In this document: one piece after another, positions 37,346-46,310 of the stretch | How positions within the stretch are numbered: the stretch's first letter is position 1 | How the letters are laid out: each line of letters begins with the position of its first letter | DNA from: Thalassobaculum fulvum | Lineage (GTDB): Bacteria; Pseudomonadota; Alphaproteobacteria; Thalassobaculales; Thalassobaculaceae | Assembly: GCF_014652915.1 (NCBI RefSeq) | Contig: NZ_BMZS01000008.1 | Span: forward strand, 186,001 to 250,000 | Direction: 5' to 3' | Length of the DNA stretch: 64,000 bases | The notes under the pieces: model-generated | Seen by the model: only the letters and a program-made list of their open reading frames with translations | The model's database searches: none | Told to the model about the DNA's origin: nothing | Translations under genes and position numbers: made by a program

Positions 37346-38629
37346 ATGGGCGGAAACCGGATTCCGGCACTGCTGTCCGAGCGCCTGCCGTTCTACTACG
37401 GCTGGGTCGTGCTGGCCGGCGTGTGCTGTGCCGGGTTCTCGCGGCAGGGCCCGGCGGTCGCCACGCTGTCGGTGTTCGTCGAGCCGATGACCGGCGAGTT
37501 CGGCTGGTCGCGCACGGCGATCTCCGGGGCGGTATCGCTCGGCGGCATCCTGGCGGCCTTCGCCTCGCCGGTGATCGGCCCGCTGCTCGACCGGCACGGC
37601 GCCAAGGCGATCCTGGCGGCCGCCGTGCTGGTGACCGGGGTGACGGTGACCCTGCTGTCGACCGTGCATTCGCTGCTGCTGTTCTACCTGCTGTTCTGCA
37701 TCGCCCGGATGAACTTCGCCGGGCCGTACGACATCGGGATCTACGGGGCGGTGAACAACTGGTTCGTGGCGCGCCGGGCGCAGGCCGCCTCGATCGCCAC
37801 GCTGGCCCAGATGCTGGGCCTGGTGGCGATGCCGCTGATCGCCCACGGCGCGATCCTGGCGGACGGCTGGCGGACCGGCTGGCTGGCGGTCGGCGCCACC
37901 GTGCTGATCGTCGGCTTCGTGCCGAACTGGCTGCTGATGGTGCGCCGGCCCGAGGACATCGGCCTGGAGCCGGACCGGCCGCCCGGCACCGCCGCCGCCG
38001 GGCCGGCACCGCCGGAGCCGCTGTTCACCCGGGCGGCGGCCATGCGCACCCCGACCTTCTGGCTGCTGTCGCTGTTCACCTTCCTGGTCTATCCGGTGCA
38101 GGCCGGGGTCAGCCTGCACCAGGCGCCCTACCTGATCGAGCGCGGGCTCGACCCGACCGTGGCCGCCACCGTGGTCAGCACCTTCTCGGCCGGTTCGGCG
38201 GTCGGCAGCCTGCTGTTCGGCATGGGCGCCAGGCGCATCGGCATGCGCGCCACCCTGACCGCGGTGGCCCTGTTCATGGGCGCCGGCACGGTCGTGCTGC
38301 TGGGCGTCCACGGCCCGCTGCAGGCCTATCTCGGCGGCGCGCTGTACGGCCTCGGGATCGGCGGTCTGGTGGTGTCGCTGCCGGTCGCCTGGGCCGACTA
38401 TTTCGGCCGCCGCAGCTACGGCGCGATCCGCGGCGCCGCCCTGTCGATCCAGGTGACCGCCCAGGCGGTCGGCCCGGTACTGTCGGGGGCGCTGCGCGAC
38501 TGGACCGGCGACTACGTGCTGTCGCTCGAGGTGTTCACGGCGCTGGCGCTGTCGGGCGCCGTGGTGGCGCTGCTGACGCGGGCGCCGCGGGGACAGGGAA
38601 GAGACGACGTGCAGGGAGGCACCCGATGA
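37346..38629 (+). CDS. MFS transporter
   Basis: A 427-residue transporter with twelve predicted helices, of the oxalate/formate or monocarboxylate type (N-terminal segment FYYGWVVLAGVCCAGFSRQG; GEFGWSRTAISGAVSLGGIL). The central loop is Pro/Ala-rich. Its position between the ThDP enzyme and ring-cleavage-type enzymes suggests uptake or export of an organic acid. The start of the next gene overlaps its stop (ATGA). Confidence 0.9.
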   Translation: MGGNRIPALLSERLPFYYGWVVLAGVCCAGFSRQGPAVATLSVFVEPMTGEFGWSRTAISGAVSLGGILAAFASPVIGPLLDRHGAKAILAAAVLVTGVTVTLLSTVHSLLLFYLLFCIARMNFAGPYDIGIYGAVNNWFVARRAQAASIATLAQMLGLVAMPLIAHGAILADGWRTGWLAVGATVLIVGFVPNWLLMVRRPEDIGLEPDRPPGTAAAGPAPPEPLFTRAAAMRTPTFWLLSLFTFLVYPVQAGVSLHQAPYLIERGLDPTVAATVVSTFSAGSAVGSLLFGMGARRIGMRATLTAVALFMGAGTVVLLGVHGPLQAYLGGALYGLGIGGLVVSLPVAWADYFGRRSYGAIRGAALSIQVTAQAVGPVLSGALRDWTGDYVLSLEVFTALALSGAVVALLTRAPRGQGRDDVQGGTR

Positions 38630-39444
38630 CCGAGCAGACGACCTGGGAGATCGCCCATTTCGGGCTGTGCGTCCACGACCCGAAGGCCGCCGAGGACTTC
38701 TACGCCGACGTGGTCGGCCTGACGCCGGATCCGGGCGGGGCGCCGCACAGCTTCGCCAACGGCTTCCAGAGCCTGACCCTGTACGCGCCCGACCCGGAAT
38801 TCGCCCGGGCCCGCGACATCCTGCACAACCCGCGCATGACCAAGGTCGCGACGCTGGCCGTGAACGACCTCGGCGCGGCGCAGGCGCGGCTGGACACCGT
38901 CGGGGTCGCCTACTCGGAGATCGACGGGCTGGCGCCCGGCCTCGGTCGCGCGCTGCTGAGCTACGACCCGTCGATGAACCTGATCGGCTTCGTGCAGCGC
39001 CACCCCGAGGCCGAGGCGCCCGACGAGGCGCCGTGGCTGCTGCACCACGTCAACCTGCAGGCCCACGAGGTGAGGAGGTCCGTCGAGTTCTTCGTCGCGG
39101 TCGCCGACATGACCGAGGGCCGGTGGGTGGCCCCGCCGGAGCGCGGCGACTTCAGCCTCGATCCGCACGAGCTCGCGCCGATGGTGCTCGGCGGCGAGAA
39201 CAGGGGGCTGCACATCATCCGCCCGGACGCCGGCTTCGCGAAGCGCAACGGCTTCGCCCACAACCCCTCGATCGGCGGCCATCCGGCGTTCCGGGTGCCG
39301 GACATCCACGCCGTGATGGCCCGGCTCGACAAGGCCGGGGTGCTGTATTCGAATGCCGGGACCTACGCGATGTCCGGCTACCATCAGGTCTATGTCTACG
39401 ATCCGTCCTGCAACCTGATCGAGATCAACCAGCGCGTCGGGTGA
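38626..39444 (+). CDS. Two-domain VOC protein, extradiol dioxygenase-like
   Basis: A 272-residue protein of two vicinal-oxygen-chelate domains arranged as in type I extradiol dioxygenases. The C-terminal domain keeps a possible metal triad: His in HHVNLQAHEV, His in GGHPAFRVPDI and Glu in DPSCNLIEI. The N-terminal domain has lost the equivalent residues (DPSMNLIGFV), as in catalytic type I enzymes. Ring cleavage of a catechol-like substrate is a reasonable inference, but glyoxalase- or isomerase-type VOC chemistry cannot be excluded. Translationally coupled to the MFS gene. Confidence 0.82.
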   Translation: MTEQTTWEIAHFGLCVHDPKAAEDFYADVVGLTPDPGGAPHSFANGFQSLTLYAPDPEFARARDILHNPRMTKVATLAVNDLGAAQARLDTVGVAYSEIDGLAPGLGRALLSYDPSMNLIGFVQRHPEAEAPDEAPWLLHHVNLQAHEVRRSVEFFVAVADMTEGRWVAPPERGDFSLDPHELAPMVLGGENRGLHIIRPDAGFAKRNGFAHNPSIGGHPAFRVPDIHAVMARLDKAGVLYSNAGTYAMSGYHQVYVYDPSCNLIEINQRVG

Positions 39445-39448
39445 TGTG

Positions 39449-40540
39449 ATGTCGGAGATGGCAGGTGATTTCGACCGGTCGGCCGCCTGGCGGGCCGAGG
39501 ACCTGGAGCGCGACCGGAGCTGGGTGTTCAGCCTCGAAGACCGCGACCGCCGGCAGCTGGCCGCCGCGGTCAAGGCGGCCTACGACCCGGACCGGGACCT
39601 GCTCGACTACCGTCGCGAGGAGTTCGACCTCGGCCCCGGGCTGGCGACCGTCGCCGCCGCCGCCCGAGAGGCGCATTTCGGCCGCGGCGTCGCCCTGGTC
39701 CGCGGCCTGCCGCGCGAGGCGCTGAGCGAAGAGGAGTTCCGGCTGCTGAGCTGGGCGATCGGACTGCAGCTCGGGGTCGCCCGGCCACAGGGCAAGGCGA
39801 CCCACTACCTGTCCGACGTTCGGGCCGCCGGCATGAACTACCGCTCGGCCGGCGGCCGCGGCTACAACTCGGACGCCGGCCTGGACTTCCACGCCGACAC
39901 CTGCGACCTGGTCACGCTGGCCTGCTACAACAAGGCGAAAGCCGGCGGCCAGAGCATGGTGACCAGCAGCGTGTCGGCCTGGGCCGCCCTGGCCGCCGAG
40001 CGCCCCGACCTGGCCGAGGTCGCGCGCCGGCCCTTCCACTTCAGCCGCAACCAGGAGGAGGCCCCGGACGAAGCGCCGTTCTACCCCCAGCCGCTGTTCG
40101 ATTTCCGCGACGGCCGGCTGTTCTGCAAGTGGAACCGCAACCGGGTGCGCACCGCCCAGGAGCTGGAGGGCGTGCCGCCGCTGACCGAGGCCCAGCGCGA
40201 GACCGCGGACCTGCTGGACGCGATCCTGCGGCGCCCCGGCCTGATGTTCAGCATGTGGCTCGAACCCGGCGACCTGCAGATCATGAACAACCACGTGGCC
40301 CTGCACTCGCGGACCGCGTTCGAGGACTTCGCGGAGCCGGAGCGCCGGCGCCTGCTGCACCGACTGTGGCTGGCCCCGCCGGACTCCGTGCCGCTGCCCG
40401 AGAGCTGGCGGGTGTACTTCCGCTCGATCGAGCCCGGCACCGTGCGCGGCGGGTTCCGCGGCCACCACTACGACGACACCCGCCGCGCCTTCGAGCGGCG
40501 CCAGGCGGCCGCCCTCGGGATGTCGACGGCGATCGCCTGA
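39449..40540 (+). CDS. TauD/TfdA-family dioxygenase
   Basis: A 363-residue 2-oxoglutarate/Fe(II)-type oxygenase. The HxD motif is in GLDFHADTCDLVTL. The distal His is in MNNHVALHSRTAFED, and the 2-oxoglutarate arginine is probably in RRRLLHRLWLAPP. I took ATG 39449; GTG 39446 is immediately before it. No ribosome-binding site is visible, so coupling to the VOC gene 4 bases upstream is likely. Last gene of this + strand operon, convergent with the FMN reductase. Confidence 0.87.
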   Translation: MSEMAGDFDRSAAWRAEDLERDRSWVFSLEDRDRRQLAAAVKAAYDPDRDLLDYRREEFDLGPGLATVAAAAREAHFGRGVALVRGLPREALSEEEFRLLSWAIGLQLGVARPQGKATHYLSDVRAAGMNYRSAGGRGYNSDAGLDFHADTCDLVTLACYNKAKAGGQSMVTSSVSAWAALAAERPDLAEVARRPFHFSRNQEEAPDEAPFYPQPLFDFRDGRLFCKWNRNRVRTAQELEGVPPLTEAQRETADLLDAILRRPGLMFSMWLEPGDLQIMNNHVALHSRTAFEDFAEPERRRLLHRLWLAPPDSVPLPESWRVYFRSIEPGTVRGGFRGHHYDDTRRAFERRQAAALGMSTAIA

Positions 40541-40564
40541 GCGTGGCCCCGGGAGAGGGCGCTC

Positions 40565-41089
40565 CTACAGGCCGGCCGCGAACTCCCGGAGCGTCGCGAC
40601 CGCGAAGTCGACGATCGCCTGGTCCTCCAGCACGCCGTCCTTCACCTTGTCGTTGGCGAACGGCACCACGATCTCGCGGGAGGGGTGGACCGTCGCCAGC
40701 ATGCCGTTCAGCACGTATTTGAGGTGCCCTTGGGCCCGCACCCCGCCGAGCGCCCCGCCGGACACCGAGATCACCAGGCACGGCTTGCCCTTGAACACCG
40801 AGGCGAAGGCAGGTCGCGACGCCCAGTCGATGGCGTTCTTGAGCACGCCGGGGATGCTGTAGTTGTACTCCGGGGTCACGAACACGACGCCGTCCGCCTC
40901 GCCGACCGCGGCGATGAAGGCGGCGACCGCCGGATCGTCCTTCACGTCGGCGTTGTAGTGGGGCAGCGCGCCGATGTCGGCGAACGCGGCCGTCGCCTCC
41001 GCCGCGATCACGCCCGCCAGCGTACGGGCGGTGGCGCGGGCCGAGGATGCGGCGCGCAGGCTTCCGGGGATGAACAGCAGCTTCGGCAT
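40565..41089 (-). CDS. NADPH-dependent FMN reductase
   Basis: A 174-residue flavodoxin-fold reductase. The phosphate-binding loop is IPGSLRAASSARATA, and the family motif TPEYNYSIPGVLKNAIDWAS is intact. It may feed reduced flavin to an oxygenase or act as a quinone/chromate-type reductase. It is the last gene of the minus-strand operon that starts at 46177, 36 bases after the TRAP large permease. Confidence 0.92.
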   Translation of the reverse strand: MPKLLFIPGSLRAASSARATARTLAGVIAAEATAAFADIGALPHYNADVKDDPAVAAFIAAVGEADGVVFVTPEYNYSIPGVLKNAIDWASRPAFASVFKGKPCLVISVSGGALGGVRAQGHLKYVLNGMLATVHPSREIVVPFANDKVKDGVLEDQAIVDFAVATLREFAAGL

Positions 41090-41125
41090 CGCGGGCAGTT
41101 CCTTCCAGGCTGGCGGCTGGCCCGG

Positions 41126-42439
41126 CTACAGGCGGGCCAGCCAGGTGGCGATCGGCGGGAACGCGACGAGGACGGCGAGCGCCGCCAGCATCGCGAGGAA
41201 GAACGGGGCGGCTCCGCGGAAGATCTCGCCGACCTTGAGGCCGGGATCGTCCATGGCCGACTTGATGGTGTAGACCGACAGCCCGAACGGCGGCGTCAGC
41301 AACCCGGCCTCGACCGCGACCACCGTGATCACCCCGAACCAGATCAGGTCGAACCGGGCCGCCTCCGCCACCGGCAGGGCGATCGGCAGCAGGATCAGCA
41401 TGATCGAGATCGAGTCGATCAGGCAACCGAGGATCAGAATCAGCACCAGGTAGATCAGGATGAAGCCGTACGGCCCGACCGGCCCGGACAGCAGCAGCTC
41501 GGCCAGTTCGCGCGGCACGCCGGACAGCGCCAGCATCCGGCTGAAGAACGTCGCCGCCATGATCAGGAACAGGATCGACACCGTGATCTGCCCGGTCTCG
41601 ACCATCAGCCGCCACAGGGTCGACCCGCCGAGCGAGCGGCGCAGCAGGGCGACCACCAGCGCACCGAACGCCCCGGCGGCGCCGGCCTCGGTCGGGTTGA
41701 AGAACCCGCCGTACAGCCCGCCCAGCACCAGCAGCATCAGCGAGACGATCGGCACCGACCGCCGGACCATCGCCCCGGCGCCGAGGTCGTCGTAGCCGGC
41801 GCGGTCGTCGGCGACGTCGAACACGAAGCCCGGCCGGAGCCGCGCCAACAGCACGATGGTCGCCGAGAACACCAGCGCCAGCAGGATGCCCGGCCCGACG
41901 CCGGCCAGGAACATCCGGCCGACCGACTCCTCCGCGAGCACCGCGTACACGATCAACAGCAGCGACGGCGGGATCAGCATGCCCAGGACCGACGAGCCGG
42001 CGACGACCCCGGTCGCGAACTTCCGGGTATAGCCGTGGCGCACCATCTCCGGCACCGCGACCCGGCTGAACACCGTCGCCGACGCGATCGAGATCCCGGT
42101 GATCGAGGCGAACACCGCGTTCGCGAACACGGTGGCGATGCCGAGCCCGGCGGTGATCCGCCGGAGCAGCCGCTGGAACACGTCGAAGGTGTCCTTGCCG
42201 ACCCCGGAGACCGTGACCAGCAGCCCCATCAGCACGAACAGCGGCACCACCGCGAACAGGTATTCCCGCAACGAGTCGTTGGCGACCTGGCCGATCATCC
42301 GCAGGGCGACGATGTCGCCGCGGATCAGCGCGACGCCCAGGAACGAGACCCCGAGCATGCTCACCCCGATCGGCATGCCGACGACGATCAGGACCACCAG
42401 CACGACTATGGCGCCGGCACCGATCTCGACCGGGCTCAC
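41126..42439 (-). CDS. TRAP transporter large permease (DctM family)
   Basis: A 437-residue membrane protein of about twelve helices forming the sodium-coupled channel of a tripartite ATP-independent transporter. Signatures: FALMG-like YLFAVVPLFVLMGLLV, IPPSLLLIVYAVLAEESVG, and the C-terminal SISIMLILLPIALPV and LLTPPFGLSVYTIKS. It overlaps the small permease gene by four bases. Confidence 0.95.
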   Translation of the reverse strand: MSPVEIGAGAIVVLVVLIVVGMPIGVSMLGVSFLGVALIRGDIVALRMIGQVANDSLREYLFAVVPLFVLMGLLVTVSGVGKDTFDVFQRLLRRITAGLGIATVFANAVFASITGISIASATVFSRVAVPEMVRHGYTRKFATGVVAGSSVLGMLIPPSLLLIVYAVLAEESVGRMFLAGVGPGILLALVFSATIVLLARLRPGFVFDVADDRAGYDDLGAGAMVRRSVPIVSLMLLVLGGLYGGFFNPTEAGAAGAFGALVVALLRRSLGGSTLWRLMVETGQITVSILFLIMAATFFSRMLALSGVPRELAELLLSGPVGPYGFILIYLVLILILGCLIDSISIMLILLPIALPVAEAARFDLIWFGVITVVAVEAGLLTPPFGLSVYTIKSAMDDPGLKVGEIFRGAAPFFLAMLAALAVLVAFPPIATWLARL

Positions 42440-43002
42440 GCGCGGCCTCCGGCGCCGGCGCTGCGCAAGGCAGTCACCGTGCGCACCAGGAACTCGACGG
42501 CCGCCACCGTCACCCCGACCAGGATCAGCGCCCGGAACGGCCAGGTCGGCACGGTCGCGATGCCCGGCACCCCGATGAACTCGAACGACGCCAGGTCCTT
42601 CTCGAGGATGCGGACAGTCGACCAGGCGATCAGCCCCACCATCACGCCGCCCGCCAGGTCGAACGCCGCGTTCAGCAACGCCGCAGCCCGCGGGTGCGAC
42701 GACTGCAGGGCGAAGATGAAGATCTCGGTCCGCGGCAGCCGGTCGGCCCGGACGGTGGCGGCGAGCTGCAGGTACACGATCATCACCAGGGTCAGCGCGC
42801 CGAGCTCGGAAATCAGCGGCAGCGACGAGCCCATCAGGTTGCGGGCGAGGATGTCGGCGCAGATCAGCAGCATGAGCACGCCGATCAGCAGCGTGCCCAG
42901 GGCCGCCAGGCCGTCGACCGCCCAGCGCCAGAGACGGTGGACGATCCCCGGCCGGTGCCCGCCGTCCTGGCGGGCACCGGGGGTTTCATGACGCTCCTGC
43001 AT
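42436..43002 (-). CDS. TRAP transporter small permease (DctQ family)
   Basis: A 188-residue protein with four predicted helices. The conserved opening is WRWAVDGLAALGTLLIGVLM with the ADILARNLMGSSLPLISELG loop. It bridges DctP and DctM. The start ATG 43002 (MQERHETPG) lies 11 bases after the DctP stop. Confidence 0.9.
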   Translation of the reverse strand: MQERHETPGARQDGGHRPGIVHRLWRWAVDGLAALGTLLIGVLMLLICADILARNLMGSSLPLISELGALTLVMIVYLQLAATVRADRLPRTEIFIFALQSSHPRAAALLNAAFDLAGGVMVGLIAWSTVRILEKDLASFEFIGVPGIATVPTWPFRALILVGVTVAAVEFLVRTVTALRSAGAGGRA

Positions 43003-43013
43003 CGGACCGGGGG

Positions 43014-44099
43014 TTACTTGTCCCAGTCGCGGACCGGCTTCTCGCCGCGGGCGCGCAGGCCCTCCATGTACTGCTTCATGAACTCCCGCGCCGGGAGGCC
43101 GCGTTGCTCCAGCGACGCCGCCCAGTCGCCGGCGAGGTCCGGCAGCAGGCTCACCCACTTGGCGCGCTCGGACGCCGGCATCGGGACGATCGTCACCGGC
43201 GGGTTCTGGCCAGCGCCGAGCTCGACCATCTTGTTCAGGGCGAACTCGTGCCGCTTCACCAGATCCTGGCCGTGCGCCTCGGTGTAGTACTTGCCGGCCT
43301 CGACCATCGCGTCCTGCACCTCGGCGGGCAGGCCGTCCCAGCTGTCGCGGTTGATCGCGATCGCGCCGGAGAACGCGGCCCCGGCGTCGAACCGGTTGAT
43401 GTACGGCGCCACCTCGTAAATCTTGACCGGCAGCGCGCCTAGCGCCAGCGTCAGCACGCCGTCCGACACGCCGGTCTGCAGGTCGGTGTAGTAGGTGGGC
43501 AGGGCACCGTCGACCGCGTTCGCCCCGGTGCCGCGCAGCCAGTTGCCGAGCACGCCCGGCGCCGAGATCTTCATGCCGTCGATGTCGGCGATGCCGGTCA
43601 GCGGCTTCTTCGTGTAGATGTCGTACAGGTCGGTCGCGGTCAGGCCGAGGACCTTCAGGTTGTGGCTCTCCCACTCCTTCTGGAACGCCTTGTTGGTCCT
43701 CAGCAGCTCCGCCATCACGTCGAGCAGGACCGGCGGGTTGGCGGTCGCGAACGGGGCGTTCGACGAGGCCTGGCTGAGCGGCAGCTTCGCCGCCTCCGGG
43801 AACGAGAACACCCAGCCGATGTCAGTGATCCCCTCCTCGACCGACGACAGGGTGGCGTTGACCTTGTAGAGCTGGCCGCCGAACGCCTCGTTCCACTCGA
43901 TCTTGTACTTGCCGGACTTGGCCAGGATCTCGTCGGTCCGAGCCATGAAGTGGGTCTTCATCATTCCGACCCACGGCACCACGGTCGGGTGGCTCGATGC
44001 GATCGTCAGCTTGATGGCCTCCTGGGCGGCCAACGGCGTCGACAGCATCGCCGGCAGCGCGACGGCCGCGGCGACGAGTATTCCTGACAGCTTGCTCAT
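43014..44099 (-). CDS. TRAP transporter substrate-binding protein (DctP family)
   Basis: A 361-residue periplasmic protein with a Sec signal (MSKLSGILVAAAVALPAMLS, cleavage near PLAA). The carboxylate-binding arginine region is probably around DIDGMKISAPGVLGNWLRG. Other motifs: NEAFGGQLYKVNATLSSVEE and AINRDSWDGLPAEVQDAM. The ligand is likely a di- or tricarboxylate or an aromatic acid. ATG 44099 follows GGGAGGGA. Region 44100-44176 upstream is short and may hold an internal promoter. Confidence 0.93.
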   Translation of the reverse strand: MSKLSGILVAAAVALPAMLSTPLAAQEAIKLTIASSHPTVVPWVGMMKTHFMARTDEILAKSGKYKIEWNEAFGGQLYKVNATLSSVEEGITDIGWVFSFPEAAKLPLSQASSNAPFATANPPVLLDVMAELLRTNKAFQKEWESHNLKVLGLTATDLYDIYTKKPLTGIADIDGMKISAPGVLGNWLRGTGANAVDGALPTYYTDLQTGVSDGVLTLALGALPVKIYEVAPYINRFDAGAAFSGAIAINRDSWDGLPAEVQDAMVEAGKYYTEAHGQDLVKRHEFALNKMVELGAGQNPPVTIVPMPASERAKWVSLLPDLAGDWAASLEQRGLPAREFMKQYMEGLRARGEKPVRDWDK

Positions 44100-44176
44100 G
44101 CTTCCCTCCCTCATTTCGCTTCTTATGAGCGCTTACGTGATTGTGAACTTCTGCGTGGAGTAGTCCAGCCGCAGCG

Positions 44177-45357
44177 TCAACGGGCTTCGTCGATCGTCCT
44201 CCCTCTCGCCGCGCGAACGCCGGCCTGGCCGGCCTTCCTGCGCGCCAGTTCGGCGCGGATCTCGTCGCCGTGCTCGTCCAGGGTCGGCGGCGGCAGCACC
44301 GTCAGCTCCGGCTCGCCGTCGAAGTTGTAGGGCGACCGGACCGTGGTGAACTCGCCCATGGTCGGATGCGGCGCCGACACCTTGATCCGCAGATGCCGGG
44401 CCTGCGGGTCCTCCAGCGCCTCGTCGCTGTCGTAGGCCGGCGCGTGCGGCACCTCGGCGGCCAGCAGCCGGCGGCACCAGCCGTCGCGGGTGTCGGTCCG
44501 GAAGATCGGCGTGAAGTGCGCGATCAGCTCGTCCTGGTGCTCGATCCGCTTCAGCCGCTCGTTGAAGCGCGGGTCCTGATTCATCTGCTGCTGGCCGGTC
44601 GCCTCGAGCAGGCCGTCCCAGAACTTAGTCGGCGACGACAGGTGGATCGCCACCCATTTCCCGTCCGCGCACTCGAAGGTGTAGGACTGCGAGACCACCG
44701 GGCGCGACAGCGGGCCCATCACCTCGCCGACCGAGTAGCAGTGGGTGAAGCTGTCCAGGTTGAAATGGCACATCGCCTCGAGCATCGAGATGTCGATGCG
44801 CCGGCGTTGCGCTCCAGCAGCGCCGCCAGGACCGCCATGGCCGCGTACTGCCCGGTCACCGCGTCGGCGATCGCCGGGCCGATCACCCGCGGCGCGACCG
44901 GCGGGGTCAGCAGGCGGAGGTAGCCGCTGGCGGCCTGGGCGACGGTGTCGAAGGCCGGCCGGTCGCGCGACGGCCCGGACGCCCCGAACCCGGAGATCGC
45001 GCAGTAGATCAGGTCCGGCCTGATCCGGCGCAGTGCCTCCTCGCCGGCGCCGAGCTTCTCGGCGACGCCCGGCCGGAAGTTCTGGATGAACACGTCGGCG
45101 CCGGCCACCAGCTCGTGCAGCACCGCGAGGTCGGCCGGGTCCGCGGTGTCGAGGGCGATCGAGCGCTTGTTGCGGTTGTAGGTCTGGTAGTGCGGCGAAT
45201 ACAGGCCGCCCTTGAATGCGCGGAACGGGTCGCCGGCGCCGGGGCGCTCGACCTTGATCACGTCGGCCCCCAGGTCGGCAAGGTGCATGCCGGCCGCCGG
45301 CCCGGTGATGTAGGTGCCGAGCTCGACGACCCGGACGTCCTTCAGGATCTTCGCCAT
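44177..45357 (-). pseudogene. CaiB/BaiF CoA-transferase, interrupted by a frameshift
   Basis: Class III CoA-transferases move CoA between organic acids. The 5' half (start ATG 45357, MAKILKDVRVVELGTYITG) runs in one frame to ALLERNA at about 44803. The family sequence resumes in another frame with RIDISMLEAMCHFNLDS. Related proteins have about five residues (NATGxGQ type) between these points; only two bases remain here, consistent with a 13-base deletion at ~44801-44802. The whole region is 1181 bases, not a multiple of three. The rest of both halves is well conserved, so the lesion is either recent or a sequencing error. It sits 10 bases after the citryl-CoA-lyase-like gene in the TRAP operon. 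Confidence 0.85.
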
Positions 45358-45367
45358 CGCCCGATCC

Positions 45368-46177
45368 TCAGGCCGCGTCCGTCCGGCGGCCGCCGGCCGG
45401 GCCGTCATAGGCGATCGCCTGATCCGCCTTGTGGGACATGATGAAGCCGATCGACCGCAGGCTCTCCTCGTACAGATGCGCCGACAGGCCGGCGGTCCGG
45501 GCCAGCAGCGGCACCGCCTTGATCGCCTCGAGCGGCCATCCGGCATCCAGGACGGTCGCCGGGATCGCGCCGGAGACGTTGATCGGCAGCGGCCGGCCGA
45601 CAATTCGTGGCGCGTGCTCGGCCAGCGTGCGGAGCGCACCGACGTAGGTTCCCGAGATCCCGAGGCCGTCGGCGATCGCCAGCAGCCGGTCGGCCCGCGG
45701 GTCGCCGCCGCTGTGCTGCGGATGGCCGAGGCCCGGCACCTTGCGGCGGCGCGCCTTCAGGTCGCCGAGGCTGGCGATCGCCGCCGCCTCGACCGACGTG
45801 CCGTCGGCCTTCGCCTTGGCCAGCACCTCGGCGAGGTACAGGCCGGCGATCTCCGAGCTGCCGGCGACCACGCTGCCCATGCCGAGCAGCCCCGCCGCCA
45901 TCGCCCCCTGCCAGGCTTCGGGGCCGGCGGCCAGCGTCATGCGCGCGGCCTGCACCGACGGCACCAGGCCGTGCTCCGCGATCGCCACCAGGCAGGCATC
46001 CATCATGCTGCGCTGGGCGGCGCTCGGGCGCTCGCCCAGGACCAGGAACCAGAAGTAGTCCGTGAAGCCGATCTGGCCGATCAGCTCGTCGCACAGGTCC
46101 CGGCCCCGGACGGTCACGCTCTCGGAGTCCGACGTCGCGATCGCCGTGAAGGCCTGGTCCTGTTTCCCGATCCGCAT
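45368..46177 (-). CDS. Citryl-CoA lyase-like / short citrate-synthase-family protein
   Basis: A 269-residue protein of the citrate synthase fold but far shorter than citrate synthase. Seen: VRGRDLCDELIGQIGFTDYFWFLVLGERP, a His in LVAIAEHGL, GMGSVVAGSSE, a His in VPGLGHPQH, and the C-terminal HLYEESLRSIGFI. Short family members are called citryl-CoA lyases, cleaving citryl-CoA to acetyl-CoA and oxaloacetate; related acyl-CoA aldol cleavages are possible. I chose ATG 46177, 5 bases after GAGG, over ATG 46198. It is followed by a CoA-transferase gene that could make its thioester substrate. Confidence 0.8.
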   Translation of the reverse strand: MRIGKQDQAFTAIATSDSESVTVRGRDLCDELIGQIGFTDYFWFLVLGERPSAAQRSMMDACLVAIAEHGLVPSVQAARMTLAAGPEAWQGAMAAGLLGMGSVVAGSSEIAGLYLAEVLAKAKADGTSVEAAAIASLGDLKARRRKVPGLGHPQHSGGDPRADRLLAIADGLGISGTYVGALRTLAEHAPRIVGRPLPINVSGAIPATVLDAGWPLEAIKAVPLLARTAGLSAHLYEESLRSIGFIMSHKADQAIAYDGPAGGRRTDAA

Positions 46178-46190
46178 GCTTACCTCGTGT

Positions 46191-46205
46191 TTTCGCATTC
46201 CGAAA
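46191..46205. promoter_or_regulatory. Inverted repeat in the citryl-CoA lyase / intradiol dioxygenase divergent region
   Basis: TTTCG-CATTC-CGAAA is a 15-base dyad 13 bases upstream of the lyase start and ~105 bases before the dioxygenase start. An IclR regulator is encoded nearby, so it is a candidate operator. It could instead bind the GntR protein or nothing. Confidence 0.35.
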
Positions 46206-46310
46206 TCTTTTGCGCTTGCCGAAGCGTAGAGAGATTACTACCGTTGCGTCAAGCTGGAATGCCGCCTTCAATGGCGCGAACGGGCCGTAAGGCGCGAAGC
46301 GGAGGAAACG

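Noticed and set aside
44177-45357. Two separate short CoA-transferase genes
   Set aside because: The halves together match one family member end to end, and the second half has no start signal of its own; a frameshift explains it better.
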